Shown: in pieces, positions 33,177 to 43,041 of the stretch | How positions within the stretch are numbered: position 1 is the first letter of the stretch | Layout of the letters: each line of letters opens with the position of its first letter | DNA from: a virus | Strand: one strand, 5' to 3' | Length of the DNA stretch: 64,000 nt | IMG/VR virus record: IMGVR_UViG_3300023174_006137 | Location: 1-64,000 of that record | Position numbers and translations under genes: made by a program | Notes under the pieces: model-generated | What the model saw: only the letters and a program-made list of their open reading frames with translations | Database searches by the model: none | What the model was told of the DNA's origin: nothing

Positions 33177-34073
33177 TTATCTTCTGCGTCCTCCAAAAGA
33201 ACTTCTACTACCACCAAAAGAACTTCTTGAGCTTGAACTTCTACCAAAAGAACTTCTTGAAGAAGATGACGAAGAACGGAATCCATTAGAGCTACTACCC
33301 GAACTTCTAAAACGGCTGCCTTCACCAGAGTTAAAACTTCTTTGAGAAGAAGCAGGTGCAGAAACGGTAGTTCGTGCTGTAGTAGAATACGAAGGCTTAG
33401 AATAAGAAGAAGATGTTGATTGTCTATAACCACTGGAAGTGGATGGACGAGTGTATGTCCTCGTGGTTGTAGTTCTAGTTCTCGCATAACTTGAAGTATA
33501 AGGACGTCCATAACGGGAACGATATGGATGATATCCACCATAGTAGCCTCTACCATAACCCCAATATGGATGGTAATAATGATGTGGTGTCATAAGCCAT
33601 GTTAAAAACATATAATCACCAAATGTTAAGCCAGTAGGAGAATTATATACATAATTAGGACCACAATATGCAGGAGTGCCTGTGACAGCATAAGAATTAT
33701 TAGTAGTATTAACTGTTAAAGTAGCAACTTGAACTTTACCACTTGGCAATTCATCATAAACACCAAGAGAAGTATTGCCAGTTTGATCAACTTTAAGGTA
33801 ATCAATATTACCATCGTTGTCAAGGTCAAGGTTATTAATGTTATTTTTAGGATCATTAATAGCTTGTGTAAGCACATCAGGATTAGTTGTTTGTTTTAGT
33901 AAATTAGCAAAAGCATTTACATCAAATCCAGGGATGTCATTTGACTGAACATTAACATCCTGCTGAGGAGCGTGTGAAACTGAAACATTGTTTTGAGCAT
34001 TGGTTGGTGTGTTATTACACGCTGATACCAATAAACTGATGCCTACAAAGGCTGAAAGAATGATTTTTTTCAT
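33177..34073 (-). CDS. Ser/Arg-rich surface lipoprotein
   Basis: A 298-residue protein with a lipoprotein signal (MKKIILSAFVGISLLVSAC; lipobox LVSAC, Cys19). Residues about 80-95 hold LDLDNDGNIDYLKVDQ, an EF-hand/dockerin-like Ca-binding loop. A His/Tyr/Gly-rich stretch follows (MTPHHYYHPYWGYGRGYYGG), then 110 residues of Ser, Arg, Gly and Thr with repeats of RSSFG. It should be exported and lipid-anchored, probably altering the host surface, perhaps blocking superinfection. It is a single-gene unit with its own promoter and terminator. Confidence 0.7.
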   Translation of the reverse strand: MKKIILSAFVGISLLVSACNNTPTNAQNNVSVSHAPQQDVNVQSNDIPGFDVNAFANLLKQTTNPDVLTQAINDPKNNINNLDLDNDGNIDYLKVDQTGNTSLGVYDELPSGKVQVATLTVNTTNNSYAVTGTPAYCGPNYVYNSPTGLTFGDYMFLTWLMTPHHYYHPYWGYGRGYYGGYHPYRSRYGRPYTSSYARTRTTTTRTYTRPSTSSGYRQSTSSSYSKPSYSTTARTTVSAPASSQRSFNSGEGSRFRSSGSSSNGFRSSSSSSRSSFGRSSSSRSSFGGSRSSFGGRRR

Positions 34074-34091
34074 TGTTGATTTTTTAGACTA

Positions 34092-34099
34092 CAAAGATA
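34092..34099 (-). promoter_or_regulatory. TATCTTTG box
   Basis: Matches TAnnTTTG 18 bases upstream of the lipoprotein start. No clear TTTG at the expected distance upstream, so it is weaker than the other host-type promoters here. Confidence 0.4.
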
Positions 34100-34123
34100 A
34101 AAAAGTTTTTTGAAATAGAAAAG

Positions 34124-34747
34124 TTAAAAGTTTGTTAAACGCTTAAAAACATATTTTTCAGGGTCACGATTTGTTAAATGTTCCCATATAGTATCAACCA
34201 TCTCTAATATGTTAAAATCATCATAATTAGAAATTATATAATCTGATTTTTTAATTTTAGTAAGTGAATCAATTTGTTTCTTCATCCTATTATCATAATC
34301 TTCAGATGTCAAACCAGATCTTTCATATGCTCTTTGAAGTCTTATTTTTTTTGGCACATAAACATAAATAATTCTATCTAATTGTTTATCCATTTCTGTT
34401 TCAAACAAAGTTGCTGTTTCAATAAGACACCATTTAGAATCTTTATTTTCAGAGTAAAATTTATCTATATCAGCATATATAAAAGGATCAATGATAGAAA
34501 CTAATTTTTTTAGTTTCGTATCATCGTCTTTTAAAAAAACTAAATTAGAAAGATTTTTATAGACATTACCTTCATAAATTGTTTCACCAAATTCTGCTTT
34601 AATAGATTCAATTAAATCTGGATTTGTAATTAATAATTTTTTAGAATTATCATCACAATTGTAATAAGGAACACCTTTAGCAACAAATAATTTTGAAATA
34701 AATGATTTGCCCGCTCCAAGTTCACCCGTAATTCCTACTTTTAACAT
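34124..34747 (-). CDS. coaE: dephospho-CoA kinase
   Basis: A 207-residue protein of normal CoaE length. P-loop GELGAGKS (residues 8-15), a DD pair after the first strand (YYNCDDNSKKLL), CLIETATLFE, and the lid region with QRAYERSGLTSEDYDNRMKKQ followed by KKSDYIISN. CoaE phosphorylates dephospho-CoA, the last step of coenzyme A synthesis. With CoaB at 4440-5072 the phage carries two non-adjacent steps of one pathway. It heads a minus-strand nucleotide and cofactor block together with the following gene. Confidence 0.88.
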   Translation of the reverse strand: MLKVGITGELGAGKSFISKLFVAKGVPYYNCDDNSKKLLITNPDLIESIKAEFGETIYEGNVYKNLSNLVFLKDDDTKLKKLVSIIDPFIYADIDKFYSENKDSKWCLIETATLFETEMDKQLDRIIYVYVPKKIRLQRAYERSGLTSEDYDNRMKKQIDSLTKIKKSDYIISNYDDFNILEMVDTIWEHLTNRDPEKYVFKRLTNF

Positions 34748-34749
34748 AA

Positions 34750-35208
34750 CTAAAAATAAATTTCTTCAAAATATTTTTTTACAGATTTCCAATCGATAAA
34801 TTTATCGGAACCAAAATGTAAAAATTCACCTTCAAATTTAGTTTGTAAATCTAATTTTGATTCAACATTTATTGTGTCATCTATCAAATAGTCACCTTTA
34901 AGTAACCCTTTATCCCAACAGATAATTAATTTTTTTGCTACTTCTATTCCTAAATAGTTTTCTACCCAAACTCTTTTTTCGGTATAACATAATGGATTTT
35001 GATAGGATGGCCTTGTTAATATCCAAACATCAAAATTATTATTTAACCAATTAAAAGTTTCAATAGCACCTTCTATAGGTTCTAATGAAGTATAAAAACC
35101 ATATGTAGTTTGTGGCAAACGGATTAAATTATTTTGTAACTCATAAAATCGTTTCCAATAATCACATAGCACACCATCCATGTCACAGTATATAATCTTC
35201 TTTTTCAT
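34750..35208 (-). CDS. 5'(3')-deoxyribonucleotidase, NT5C type
   Basis: A 152-residue HAD-family protein: YCDMDGVLCDYW (Asp9 nucleophile, Asp11), ILTRPSY (motif II Thr), KLIICWDKGLLKGDYLIDDT (motif III Lys and motif IV DD). The NT5C signature of hydrophobic and aromatic residues after motif I is present. It would remove phosphate from dNMPs or NMPs. It ends with TAG two bases before the coaE start, so the two are co-transcribed. Confidence 0.8.
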   Translation of the reverse strand: MKKKIIYCDMDGVLCDYWKRFYELQNNLIRLPQTTYGFYTSLEPIEGAIETFNWLNNNFDVWILTRPSYQNPLCYTEKRVWVENYLGIEVAKKLIICWDKGLLKGDYLIDDTINVESKLDLQTKFEGEFLHFGSDKFIDWKSVKKYFEEIYF

Positions 35209-35217
35209 ATACTAATA

Positions 35218-35703
35218 TTATCTCCATAAAGGTAAAGGATTAATTATATCTCTTAGTGATTTTATTTTCATACCACCAATAGAAGCAAGCCATTCGTCAT
35301 AATTTTGATTTTCCACTTTGATAAATTTTTCGCTCAATTCATCATAAATAAACCCAAAATCAGGATATTTCTTTTTATTAAAAACTCTTTCATCCAATAT
35401 AAGTGCAATTGCGGTCATTTGATCCCCTAAATCAGGTTCATAAAATGCTTCACAATCAACTCCTAAATCGAGTAATTTTTGATAATACTGATTTATTGTT
35501 CCCAATTTTTCAGGGTTTAAATTAGTGGTTCCACCATTTAAAACTACTGAAGTTTGCCAATTATCAGCCCAATCAATATATCTATTATCGTTTTGATATT
35601 TTCTACTATACCTTGTTACTGCATGCTGAAACTGTATTCCCGCTTGTATAGGCATTAATTGGTATATAGCTAAACCATACATTCTTAATTCTAAATTATT
35701 CAT
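35218..35703 (-). CDS. peptidyl-tRNA hydrolase 2-like protein
   Basis: A 161-residue protein. Segments recall Pth2: LAIYQLMPIQAGIQFQHAVTRY (strand, then a Q..HA helix), SVVLNGGTTN, LGTINQYYQKLLDLGVDCEAF and YEPDLGDQMTAIALIL, the E-P-D-L...T-A-I-A element being the best match. Pth2 frees tRNA from stalled peptidyl-tRNA. The basic residues of true Pth2 active sites are not all visible, so this is a fold-level assignment. It fits with the CCA enzyme, RNA ligases and IF-3. Confidence 0.55.
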   Translation of the reverse strand: MNNLELRMYGLAIYQLMPIQAGIQFQHAVTRYSRKYQNDNRYIDWADNWQTSVVLNGGTTNLNPEKLGTINQYYQKLLDLGVDCEAFYEPDLGDQMTAIALILDERVFNKKKYPDFGFIYDELSEKFIKVENQNYDEWLASIGGMKIKSLRDIINPLPLWR

Positions 35704-35757
35704 TATTTAAATCTTTTTTTATTAAAACATTTTTTACTTCGGTTGATACTAACATAA

Positions 35758-36150
35758 TTATCGTATATATGTTTTATTATTTTCCAAATCAATTATTAAT
35801 GTTTCACACCCACCAAACTGCCAATCACCATCAGTCTTATCAAAATTATACTTAAACCTAATATTTTTAAAATAATCTGTTAATCTCAAAACTTCATCTT
35901 TATCAATATCTCTATATCTTACATATTCAGCATATTTATCCTCTCTATGTTGTATAAATTCAATTGCTGTTGGTAATAATGAATGAATGAATTTTTCAAT
36001 ATCTTCTGAATCTTCTAATATTTTCCCACCACAATAATTTGTATCAGCATTGATTGTCATTAATACAACTTTTCCTATCCAATTCCAAACTCGGCAAAAA
36101 TCATTATCATAGTGAGAAACCATAATAATCTTAATATCATCTCTTTTCAT
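35758..36150 (-). CDS. hypothetical protein, 130 aa
   Basis: A soluble protein (IIMVSHYDNDFCRVWNWIGKVVLM; C-terminus DWQFGGCETLIIDLENNKTY). The ATG at 36150 lies two bases after the TAG of the small gene upstream. No family recognised. Confidence 0.6.
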   Translation of the reverse strand: MKRDDIKIIMVSHYDNDFCRVWNWIGKVVLMTINADTNYCGGKILEDSEDIEKFIHSLLPTAIEFIQHREDKYAEYVRYRDIDKDEVLRLTDYFKNIRFKYNFDKTDGDWQFGGCETLIIDLENNKTYIR

Positions 36151-36152
36151 AT

Positions 36153-36329
36153 CTAATCTCTATATTCAATAGCATTTAAATCAAATTTAAATTCTATATT
36201 ATCGCTTAAGCCATAATCATATTTTAAGATTTCTTTTATTTTTTCAATAGCTTGTTCTTCCGAAGATACATCATCGATGTCAATATCTACTTCAATTAAT
36301 AATTTACCAAAAACATTAAAACTACCCAT
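36153..36329 (-). CDS. small acidic protein
   Basis: A 58-residue protein (MGSFNVFGKLLIEVDIDIDD...), acidic, with one beta strand and one helix, ending with TAG. It is tightly packed between the gene at 35758-36150 and the M42 peptidase gene. Too short for the usual gene-length cut-off, but the spacing and clean start support it. Confidence 0.55.
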   Translation of the reverse strand: MGSFNVFGKLLIEVDIDIDDVSSEEQAIEKIKEILKYDYGLSDNIEFKFDLNAIEYRD

Positions 36330-36347
36330 TAGATTATTTTTTAATAA

Positions 36348-37427
36348 TTAAAATTTATAATATTTCCAAGATTGGCATTTCATATTTAAAAGACATTGAT
36401 AGAATAATTCAATTGCTGATTTAACATCTTTCTTATGAACCATTTCAACCGTTGTATGCATATACCTTAATGGTGATGCAATTATAGCAGTCACAGAATT
36501 AGCAAAGAAAAATCCCATTGTATCATTACCTTGACTACCAACTTCGACTTGATATTTTATTTTATTTTTATCTGCTGTATCACGAATGAAATCTAATAAC
36601 ATTCTATGATTTTGTGGAGCATATTCCAAAGTTGGACCTTTACCAGATTTAATATCACAATTTTTTACTTTTGACATATTTGGTGTGTCTGTGGCATGAC
36701 AAACATCATGAACCAAGGCAACATCTGCTTTTAATGCTTGTGCTATATTTTTGGCTCCTAATAAACCAACTTCTTCTTGGACAGAATTGACAATATAAAG
36801 ATCAAAAGGAAGTGGCATTTCTTTTTCATTTAATTTTTTTGCTACTTCTGCAATAATGTAACCACCAATTTTATTATCTAATGATTTACCACAATAAAAA
36901 TCTCCCAATTCAGAAAATTCTTCTTCAAAAGTAACAACATTACCAACTTCTACGCCAGCATCTTGAACTGCTTTTTTATCAGATAAACCTAAATCAATCC
37001 ATAAATTTTCTGGTTTAGGTGCTTTTTCGTCGACTGTTTTACGAACATGAATTGCTGGAAAACCAAATACACCAGAAACTTTACCATTTTTTCTTGTATG
37101 AATAAGCACTTTTTTCGATGGTGCAATAGCAGCATCTGAACCACCATGTTTAGTTACATACACTAAACCATCAGCATCAATATGTGTAATTATCCAACTA
37201 ATTTCATCACAATGTGCTTCAATAACTACTTTATATCTTGGCTTTCCTTTTGCCTCATTTTCGTCTTGCACTTTTGATTTTATTACACCATAAACTGTTC
37301 CATAATTATCAGAATGTAATTCATGAACATAAGGTTTAATATAGTCAGCCCATATTTTTTGTCCTTCCCATTCTTGCGCCACGGGAGAATACGCATTAAT
37401 GTAATTTTTTAAAAACTCTTTACTCAT
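36348..37427 (-). CDS. M42-family zinc aminopeptidase
   Basis: A 359-residue protein of normal M42 length. Metal and catalytic elements are all seen: AHCDEI (His72, Asp74), KSLDNKIGG (bridging Asp), NSVQEEVGLLGA (Glu-Glu), the HDVCHATD aspartate strand, EVGSQGNDTM, and YMHTTVEM near the end. M42 enzymes are cytoplasmic dodecameric aminopeptidases that finish peptide degradation. It is unusual in a phage. It is followed after one base by an ATP-grasp protein. Confidence 0.88.
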   Translation of the reverse strand: MSKEFLKNYINAYSPVAQEWEGQKIWADYIKPYVHELHSDNYGTVYGVIKSKVQDENEAKGKPRYKVVIEAHCDEISWIITHIDADGLVYVTKHGGSDAAIAPSKKVLIHTRKNGKVSGVFGFPAIHVRKTVDEKAPKPENLWIDLGLSDKKAVQDAGVEVGNVVTFEEEFSELGDFYCGKSLDNKIGGYIIAEVAKKLNEKEMPLPFDLYIVNSVQEEVGLLGAKNIAQALKADVALVHDVCHATDTPNMSKVKNCDIKSGKGPTLEYAPQNHRMLLDFIRDTADKNKIKYQVEVGSQGNDTMGFFFANSVTAIIASPLRYMHTTVEMVHKKDVKSAIELFYQCLLNMKCQSWKYYKF

Positions 37428-37428
37428 T

Positions 37429-38136
37429 TTAATTGTTTCTTATTATTTCAAAATATCTTTCTCTTAGCATTTTATAATAATCAATATTATCAATGCCATA
37501 ATTACCAATTGCCCACATATCATTATATTCAACAACGGTGTTATTTCCATTTTCTAAAATACCAACATCTAATGTATAACAAATCGGAAAATTATCTAAT
37601 GATTTAATTAAAGTTTCAACCCAAACATAATTTGGTGCAACTTTAAAATCGCCCGAATAATTTCTGGCATCTATTATTGTTTTACCTCTTATATAACATC
37701 TCCATTCACTTATTAATTTATTTTTAAATGGTTCCATTACAAAAACTTCAGTATCTTCTGGATATGGATTTAAATTAGATAATGTCATTAAATCATAAAC
37801 CATTCCTGAAAATAATTTTGGTATAGTTGGTTTTACAAATAATTTTTTACCATCTAAAATTTTTTCCTTAACTTCTTTTATAGTTGATAAAGTAAAAGAT
37901 TGAGAAGGGGTCATTGCTGGCACTGATATATTAATACGGTTAAATACTTCTTGCATAAATTCAACAGATCCGACAAATAAATGTTGTCGAATTAAAGCAT
38001 CAAATTTACCTGATTGTATTTCTTCAATAGAAGTTAAACGAATAGTTTGTCCATTATCTAATGCACCATATAAACCACAAGCTGCATCAAAATGATGTGG
38101 TAATTTTCGTTCTGAATCTGATTGTATATACACCAT
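37429..38136 (-). CDS. ATP-grasp domain protein
   Basis: A 235-residue protein whose second half matches ATP-grasp proteins of the DUF4343 type: KKLFVKPTIPKLFSG, EVFVMEPFKNKLISEWRCYIRGKTIID, NYVWVETLIKSL, CYTLDVGILENGNNTVVEYNDMWAIGNYG (the D...E.ND metal ligands). ATP-grasp enzymes ligate a carboxylate to an amine or thiol. The substrate is unknown; the neighbouring M42 peptidase hints at peptides or amino acids. Confidence 0.75.
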   Translation of the reverse strand: MVYIQSDSERKLPHHFDAACGLYGALDNGQTIRLTSIEEIQSGKFDALIRQHLFVGSVEFMQEVFNRINISVPAMTPSQSFTLSTIKEVKEKILDGKKLFVKPTIPKLFSGMVYDLMTLSNLNPYPEDTEVFVMEPFKNKLISEWRCYIRGKTIIDARNYSGDFKVAPNYVWVETLIKSLDNFPICYTLDVGILENGNNTVVEYNDMWAIGNYGIDNIDYYKMLRERYFEIIRNN

Positions 38137-38141
38137 AATTA

Positions 38142-38414
38142 TTAAATCTTCAAATTGTCCAAAATTGAATTATATTTATCTTTTGCTTTTTTGATTAATT
38201 CTTCAGCATCTTTTTGTATAGTATATTGTGCTTCAAAATATTCACAAGAAGCTTCTAAATGTTTAATTAATTTATTGCCTTTGTCAGTCATCACAATATC
38301 TCCATTTTTATTTTTCTGAAGATAATTATTTTTCAATAATTCTTGTTGTTCTACTTCACCAATAACGGTTCCTGTTTTGATAGCTAATAAAGCTAAAATT
38401 GAATGTTTATTCAT
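38142..38414 (-). CDS. small protein, possible winged-helix
   Basis: A 90-residue protein from the ATG at 38414 (a TTG at 38438 is an alternative). ILALLAIKTGTVIGEVEQQELLKNNYLQKNKNGDIVMTDKGNKLI follows a winged-helix-like order with a T-x-K-G wing, then a charged coiled coil. It might be a regulator. Confidence in function is low. Confidence 0.5.
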   Translation of the reverse strand: MNKHSILALLAIKTGTVIGEVEQQELLKNNYLQKNKNGDIVMTDKGNKLIKHLEASCEYFEAQYTIQKDAEELIKKAKDKYNSILDNLKI

Positions 38415-38425
38415 AATTTTTATTT

Positions 38426-40000
<1,575 letters not shown>

Positions 40001-40036
40001 AACAAAATTTTTATGAGAAAATTAAAGAAATGTTTT

Positions 40037-40057
40037 AATAATCATAAAATGATTATT
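40037..40057. promoter_or_regulatory. inverted repeat, candidate operator
   Basis: AATAATCAT and ATGATTATT are perfect 9-bp arms around AAA, in the gap between two divergent RHH genes and 4 bases upstream of a late-type motif. Confidence 0.45.
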
Positions 40058-40061
40058 TTAT

Positions 40062-40072
40062 TTTAATATATA
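40062..40072 (+). promoter_or_regulatory. candidate late-promoter motif TTTAATATATA
   Basis: Four bases upstream of the ATG at 40077. Confidence 0.5.
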
Positions 40073-40076
40073 ATAT

Positions 40077-40250
40077 ATGAAAAAATTAAAAAGTGAAAAA
40101 GATAGAAGAATTAGATTATCAATTACTTTATCAGCGGAATTGAAAAAAGAAATTGATGAGAATACAACTAATAGGTCAAGATTTATTGAATATGTCTTAT
40201 TAGAGCATTTTAATAAGTGTGGTATAGATACAAAAAAAATTAAATTATAA
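40077..40250 (+). CDS. small ribbon-helix-helix protein paired with HNH endonuclease
   Basis: A 57-residue protein: DRRIRLSITLSAELKKEIDENTTNRSRFIEYVLLEHF, a good RHH pattern with a basic strand and S-R-F-I-E helix. The HNH endonuclease gene starts one base after its stop. It is probably a regulator of the operon. Confidence 0.65.
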   Translation: MKKLKSEKDRRIRLSITLSAELKKEIDENTTNRSRFIEYVLLEHFNKCGIDTKKIKL

Positions 40251-40251
40251 A

Positions 40252-41052
40252 ATGATTTTGACAAAAGAAAAAGAAATAATAGTTAATTCAAGAGTAGTTT
40301 CGTATTATAGAAATCTTGGTTATAATGCACATCCAAATAAAAAATTAATAGTACCGGTAGAACATCTTAATAAAGGAAGTCATATTGAAATAAATGTTAA
40401 ATGTGATAAATGTGGCTTTGAAAGTTTTATTCAATATAAAACATATTATATGATCACAAAATATGATGGATTATATTATTGTCGTAAAAATAAATGTTTT
40501 ACTGAAAAAGTTAAGAAAACAACATTAGATAAATATGGTGTAAGTAATACTTCGAAATTAAAAGATAAACAAAATAAATGGAAAAAAACTAATTTAGAAA
40601 AATATGGTGTTGAAAATACATTCCAGTCAGAAATAATTAAAGAAAAAATAAAACAATACTATCGTGATAATTATGATGGAGCAGAGTGGAATACACAAAT
40701 AAAAGAAATTCGTGATAAAAATGGTTGGATACCAGATGAAAATTTAGAAGGATTTGAAAAATATATCAGAATTGTTAGAAGATTAACAAAAAGAAATAAA
40801 AAAGAATTATTTGAAAAATGGAATGGATATGATTATTATGACGGTGAATGTATCAAAAATAATTTTATATTGAAATCAACTGATAAAAATTATCCAACCA
40901 TAGATCATAAAATTAGTATTAAATATGGATTTCTAAATGGTGTAGATGAGAAAATTATATCTTCTATTGAAAATCTATGTATAACCAAAAAGAAAATCAA
41001 TTCGACTAAAAATTATAAAATAGAAATTGATTTTATCAAAAATAATATATAA
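40252..41052 (+). CDS. HNH homing endonuclease with KYG repeats
   Basis: A 266-residue paralogue of 24156-25034. N-terminal zinc-finger-like part (CDKCGFE...YCRKNKC), two KYGV repeats (LDKYGVSNTSK, LEKYGVENTFQSEIIKEKI), then the shared WNGYDYYDGE segment and the HNH-like YPTIDHKISIKYGF...ENLCITKKKINSTKN. The nuclease core is nearly the same as in the other copy, while the number of repeats differs (2 versus 4), which may alter site choice. It is co-transcribed with an RHH gene. Confidence 0.8.
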   Translation: MILTKEKEIIVNSRVVSYYRNLGYNAHPNKKLIVPVEHLNKGSHIEINVKCDKCGFESFIQYKTYYMITKYDGLYYCRKNKCFTEKVKKTTLDKYGVSNTSKLKDKQNKWKKTNLEKYGVENTFQSEIIKEKIKQYYRDNYDGAEWNTQIKEIRDKNGWIPDENLEGFEKYIRIVRRLTKRNKKELFEKWNGYDYYDGECIKNNFILKSTDKNYPTIDHKISIKYGFLNGVDEKIISSIENLCITKKKINSTKNYKIEIDFIKNNI

Positions 41053-41055
41053 AAC

Positions 41056-41361
41056 ATGAAAATAATTAAATACAACGAATTTCTGGATAATGAAGAAACA
41101 TTAATTAAAGGATTGATAAAAGAAAGTGAATTCACCTCATCGTCCGATTTAGAGTTTATAGCAAATCGAAATTGTTATAAAGAACTAATAAAATTAGGTG
41201 AAAAAGTTTTACCTTTTATTTTCGAAAGTAAACACCTTTTGATATGGGATATCGCTTTAAAAAAAATAACTAAAATTGATTTACCAGACTTTGATTCAAA
41301 CCAAAGAGTGAAATTTTGGAAAAATTGGGCTATGGAAAATGGATATATTAGAAGAAATTGA
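41056..41361 (+). CDS. leader-like small protein, partner of next gene
   Basis: A 101-residue protein. MKIIKYNEFLDNEE resembles the leader. The rest, YKELIKLGEKVLPFIFESKHLLIWDIALKKIT and RVKFWKNWAMENGYI, follows a pattern I associate with a bacterial family (LG..alP.il..l......W..AL..IT ... W..W....GY) often found in toxin-antitoxin-like or immunity contexts. It overlaps the next gene by 23 bases. The function is unproven. Confidence 0.55.
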   Translation: MKIIKYNEFLDNEETLIKGLIKESEFTSSSDLEFIANRNCYKELIKLGEKVLPFIFESKHLLIWDIALKKITKIDLPDFDSNQRVKFWKNWAMENGYIRRN

Positions 41362-41773
41362 ATTGTGGTTTCCTAACATAGTAGGACATCCATTAAAAAT
41401 ATATAAAACCGAAGAATTAGACTATAATTGTTTAGCACATGTTTTAGGATTGAAACATTGGATTTGGACTAACGAAAAATGGCCTAAACCAAATGTACCA
41501 AGAGATTTAGGATTAGAATCATTTAGATTATTATTCAAAGAATATGGATATTCGATTATAACTGAAAATTCTTATGAAATTGGTTATGATAAAATTGCAA
41601 TTTATGTAAAAAATGGATATCCTACACATGTATGCAAGCAATCACAAAATATGTGGCAAAGTAAATTAGGAACAAGATTTTATATATTAGAACACAAGTT
41701 AGAATGGCTGACTGGTGATACTGATGATGCCTATGGTGAAATAGGTTTAATTGTTAAGAGAAAAATTATTTAA
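41339..41773 (+). CDS. DUF7689-like protein
   Basis: A 144-residue protein with the pattern LWFPNI...YNCLAHVLGLKHWIW...IAIYVKNGYPTHVCKQSQNMWQSKLGTRFYILEHKLEWL, as in DUF7689 proteins: an N-C-x-A/x-H start, later H in PTHV and SKLG...H, suggestive of a papain-like Cys-His arrangement. Enzymatic activity is inferred only. It is translationally coupled to the preceding gene, so the two may form a pair. Confidence 0.6.
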   Translation: MDILEEIELWFPNIVGHPLKIYKTEELDYNCLAHVLGLKHWIWTNEKWPKPNVPRDLGLESFRLLFKEYGYSIITENSYEIGYDKIAIYVKNGYPTHVCKQSQNMWQSKLGTRFYILEHKLEWLTGDTDDAYGEIGLIVKRKII

Positions 41774-42038
41774 CTATTATTTTTTGTGGTATAACAATTT
41801 TTATTGGTGTTTTTGTTATACTTTTTGTTAATTCTTTTTTAGTTACACGCTTTGTTTTCTGTTTAGGTTCTTTTGGAACATAAAGTGGTGCAGTGCATAC
41901 CCAACCTTTCATAACATCTTCCATCGTAACATCATCTTCAATTAGAATCCAATTAGAACCAGAACAAGCGTATCTACCAGATATCGTATTTATAATAGCA
42001 GGTGGTAAAAAACCTTCTATTTTAATATCTTTATTCAT
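41766..42038 (-). CDS. hypothetical protein, 90 aa
   Basis: Start placed at the ATG at 42038; in-frame ATGs at 42050, 42053 and 42059 are alternatives, all inside the end of the upstream gene. IEGFLPPAIINTISGRYACSGSNWILIEDDVTMEDVMKGW is followed by a Lys/Thr/Pro-rich basic tail. Function unknown. Confidence 0.55.
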   Translation of the reverse strand: MNKDIKIEGFLPPAIINTISGRYACSGSNWILIEDDVTMEDVMKGWVCTAPLYVPKEPKQKTKRVTKKELTKSITKTPIKIVIPQKIIVK

Positions 42039-43041
42039 CTTCGTATTCATCATCTTCATATTCTTTTATATACTCATTATTAATTTCTGCAAATTTTTCG
42101 AGTATTTTTTGATGTTCTTTTTTCTCACCACACTGCGGAGTTAAATACTGAACAAATGGTGCCCAATAATGAGACATGCAATGTAAATTAAATTGAATTG
42201 AAGTTAATTGACACAATAAATCACCAAATGTTTTATAATCATCAAGATATTTGTCAGTTAAATTAGATATTTCAACTTTATTTATATTTAGTCTTTTATA
42301 AAATAGTTTAGAACTCCAACTATATCCATCCACCCCCATTACATTAAATAATAATGATGCAACTTTTTCTTCAGGATATATACTCCACATTTCCCATTCA
42401 TATTTATTTTTCAAATCATCAAGTTCTTTTTCAATTCCAAACTTTTTAGCAAATTGAGAAATAAGATAAACACTAGCAGCTTTATCATTTTTATCAAATT
42501 GTATCCAAGTTCCATCAGAATAAAAAACTTGTTCACCACGAGTCCATATTTGGTTATATCTTTTTGGATCATAAGTTGGATTGTTATCGCTTTTACCAAT
42601 AAAAGTACATCCAAGATGTGTCAATAAAGTTTCATCCCCCATATCAAAACTTCCAATGCCACCAAACGATTTATTACGATTTGAAACTAAAAAATCATAA
42701 ACTTTACGGTCAATCCACATATATGTCCAATTTTTTATTTCTTCAACCTTTTTTAAGTATTGTGGAAAATCATCTTCATCATCTCTTATTGGACCTCTTG
42801 TTAGAAAATAACAAAAATCATGAATAGTGCAATTAAAATGTTTTTCTATCAATTCAGTATTTTTATCACTTTGTATATTTTCAATACCACCATAATCATC
42901 ATATTCTCCGAATATTGGAAGTGTTGCTGGTATATAAGGAAAATTTCCTACAGGTGGTTTTTTCAACGGAAGAAAAACACATTCTTGTCCTGATGTGATA
43001 GTAATATTACTTAAACCGCAATAAACTGACCATGAACCCAT
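42031..43041 (-). CDS. conserved hypothetical protein, 336 aa
   Basis: Starts MGSWSVYCGLSNITITSGQECVFLPL, an N-terminus I recall from conserved phage and bacterial proteins of unknown function. ATLPIFGEYDDYGGIENI follows, and the C-terminus is acidic (EYEDDEYEDE). No catalytic motif is recognised. It has a host-type TATCTTTG box upstream and probably heads the two-gene unit with 41766-42038. Confidence 0.65.
   Translation of the reverse strand: MGSWSVYCGLSNITITSGQECVFLPLKKPPVGNFPYIPATLPIFGEYDDYGGIENIQSDKNTELIEKHFNCTIHDFCYFLTRGPIRDDEDDFPQYLKKVEEIKNWTYMWIDRKVYDFLVSNRNKSFGGIGSFDMGDETLLTHLGCTFIGKSDNNPTYDPKRYNQIWTRGEQVFYSDGTWIQFDKNDKAASVYLISQFAKKFGIEKELDDLKNKYEWEMWSIYPEEKVASLLFNVMGVDGYSWSSKLFYKRLNINKVEISNLTDKYLDDYKTFGDLLCQLTSIQFNLHCMSHYWAPFVQYLTPQCGEKKEHQKILEKFAEINNEYIKEYEDDEYEDE

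Noticed and set aside
33158-33556. 132-residue minus-strand open frame rich in Leu/Val
   Set aside because: It is a shadow of the Ser/Arg-rich lipoprotein gene in another frame; the lipoprotein has a signal peptide and sensible composition.
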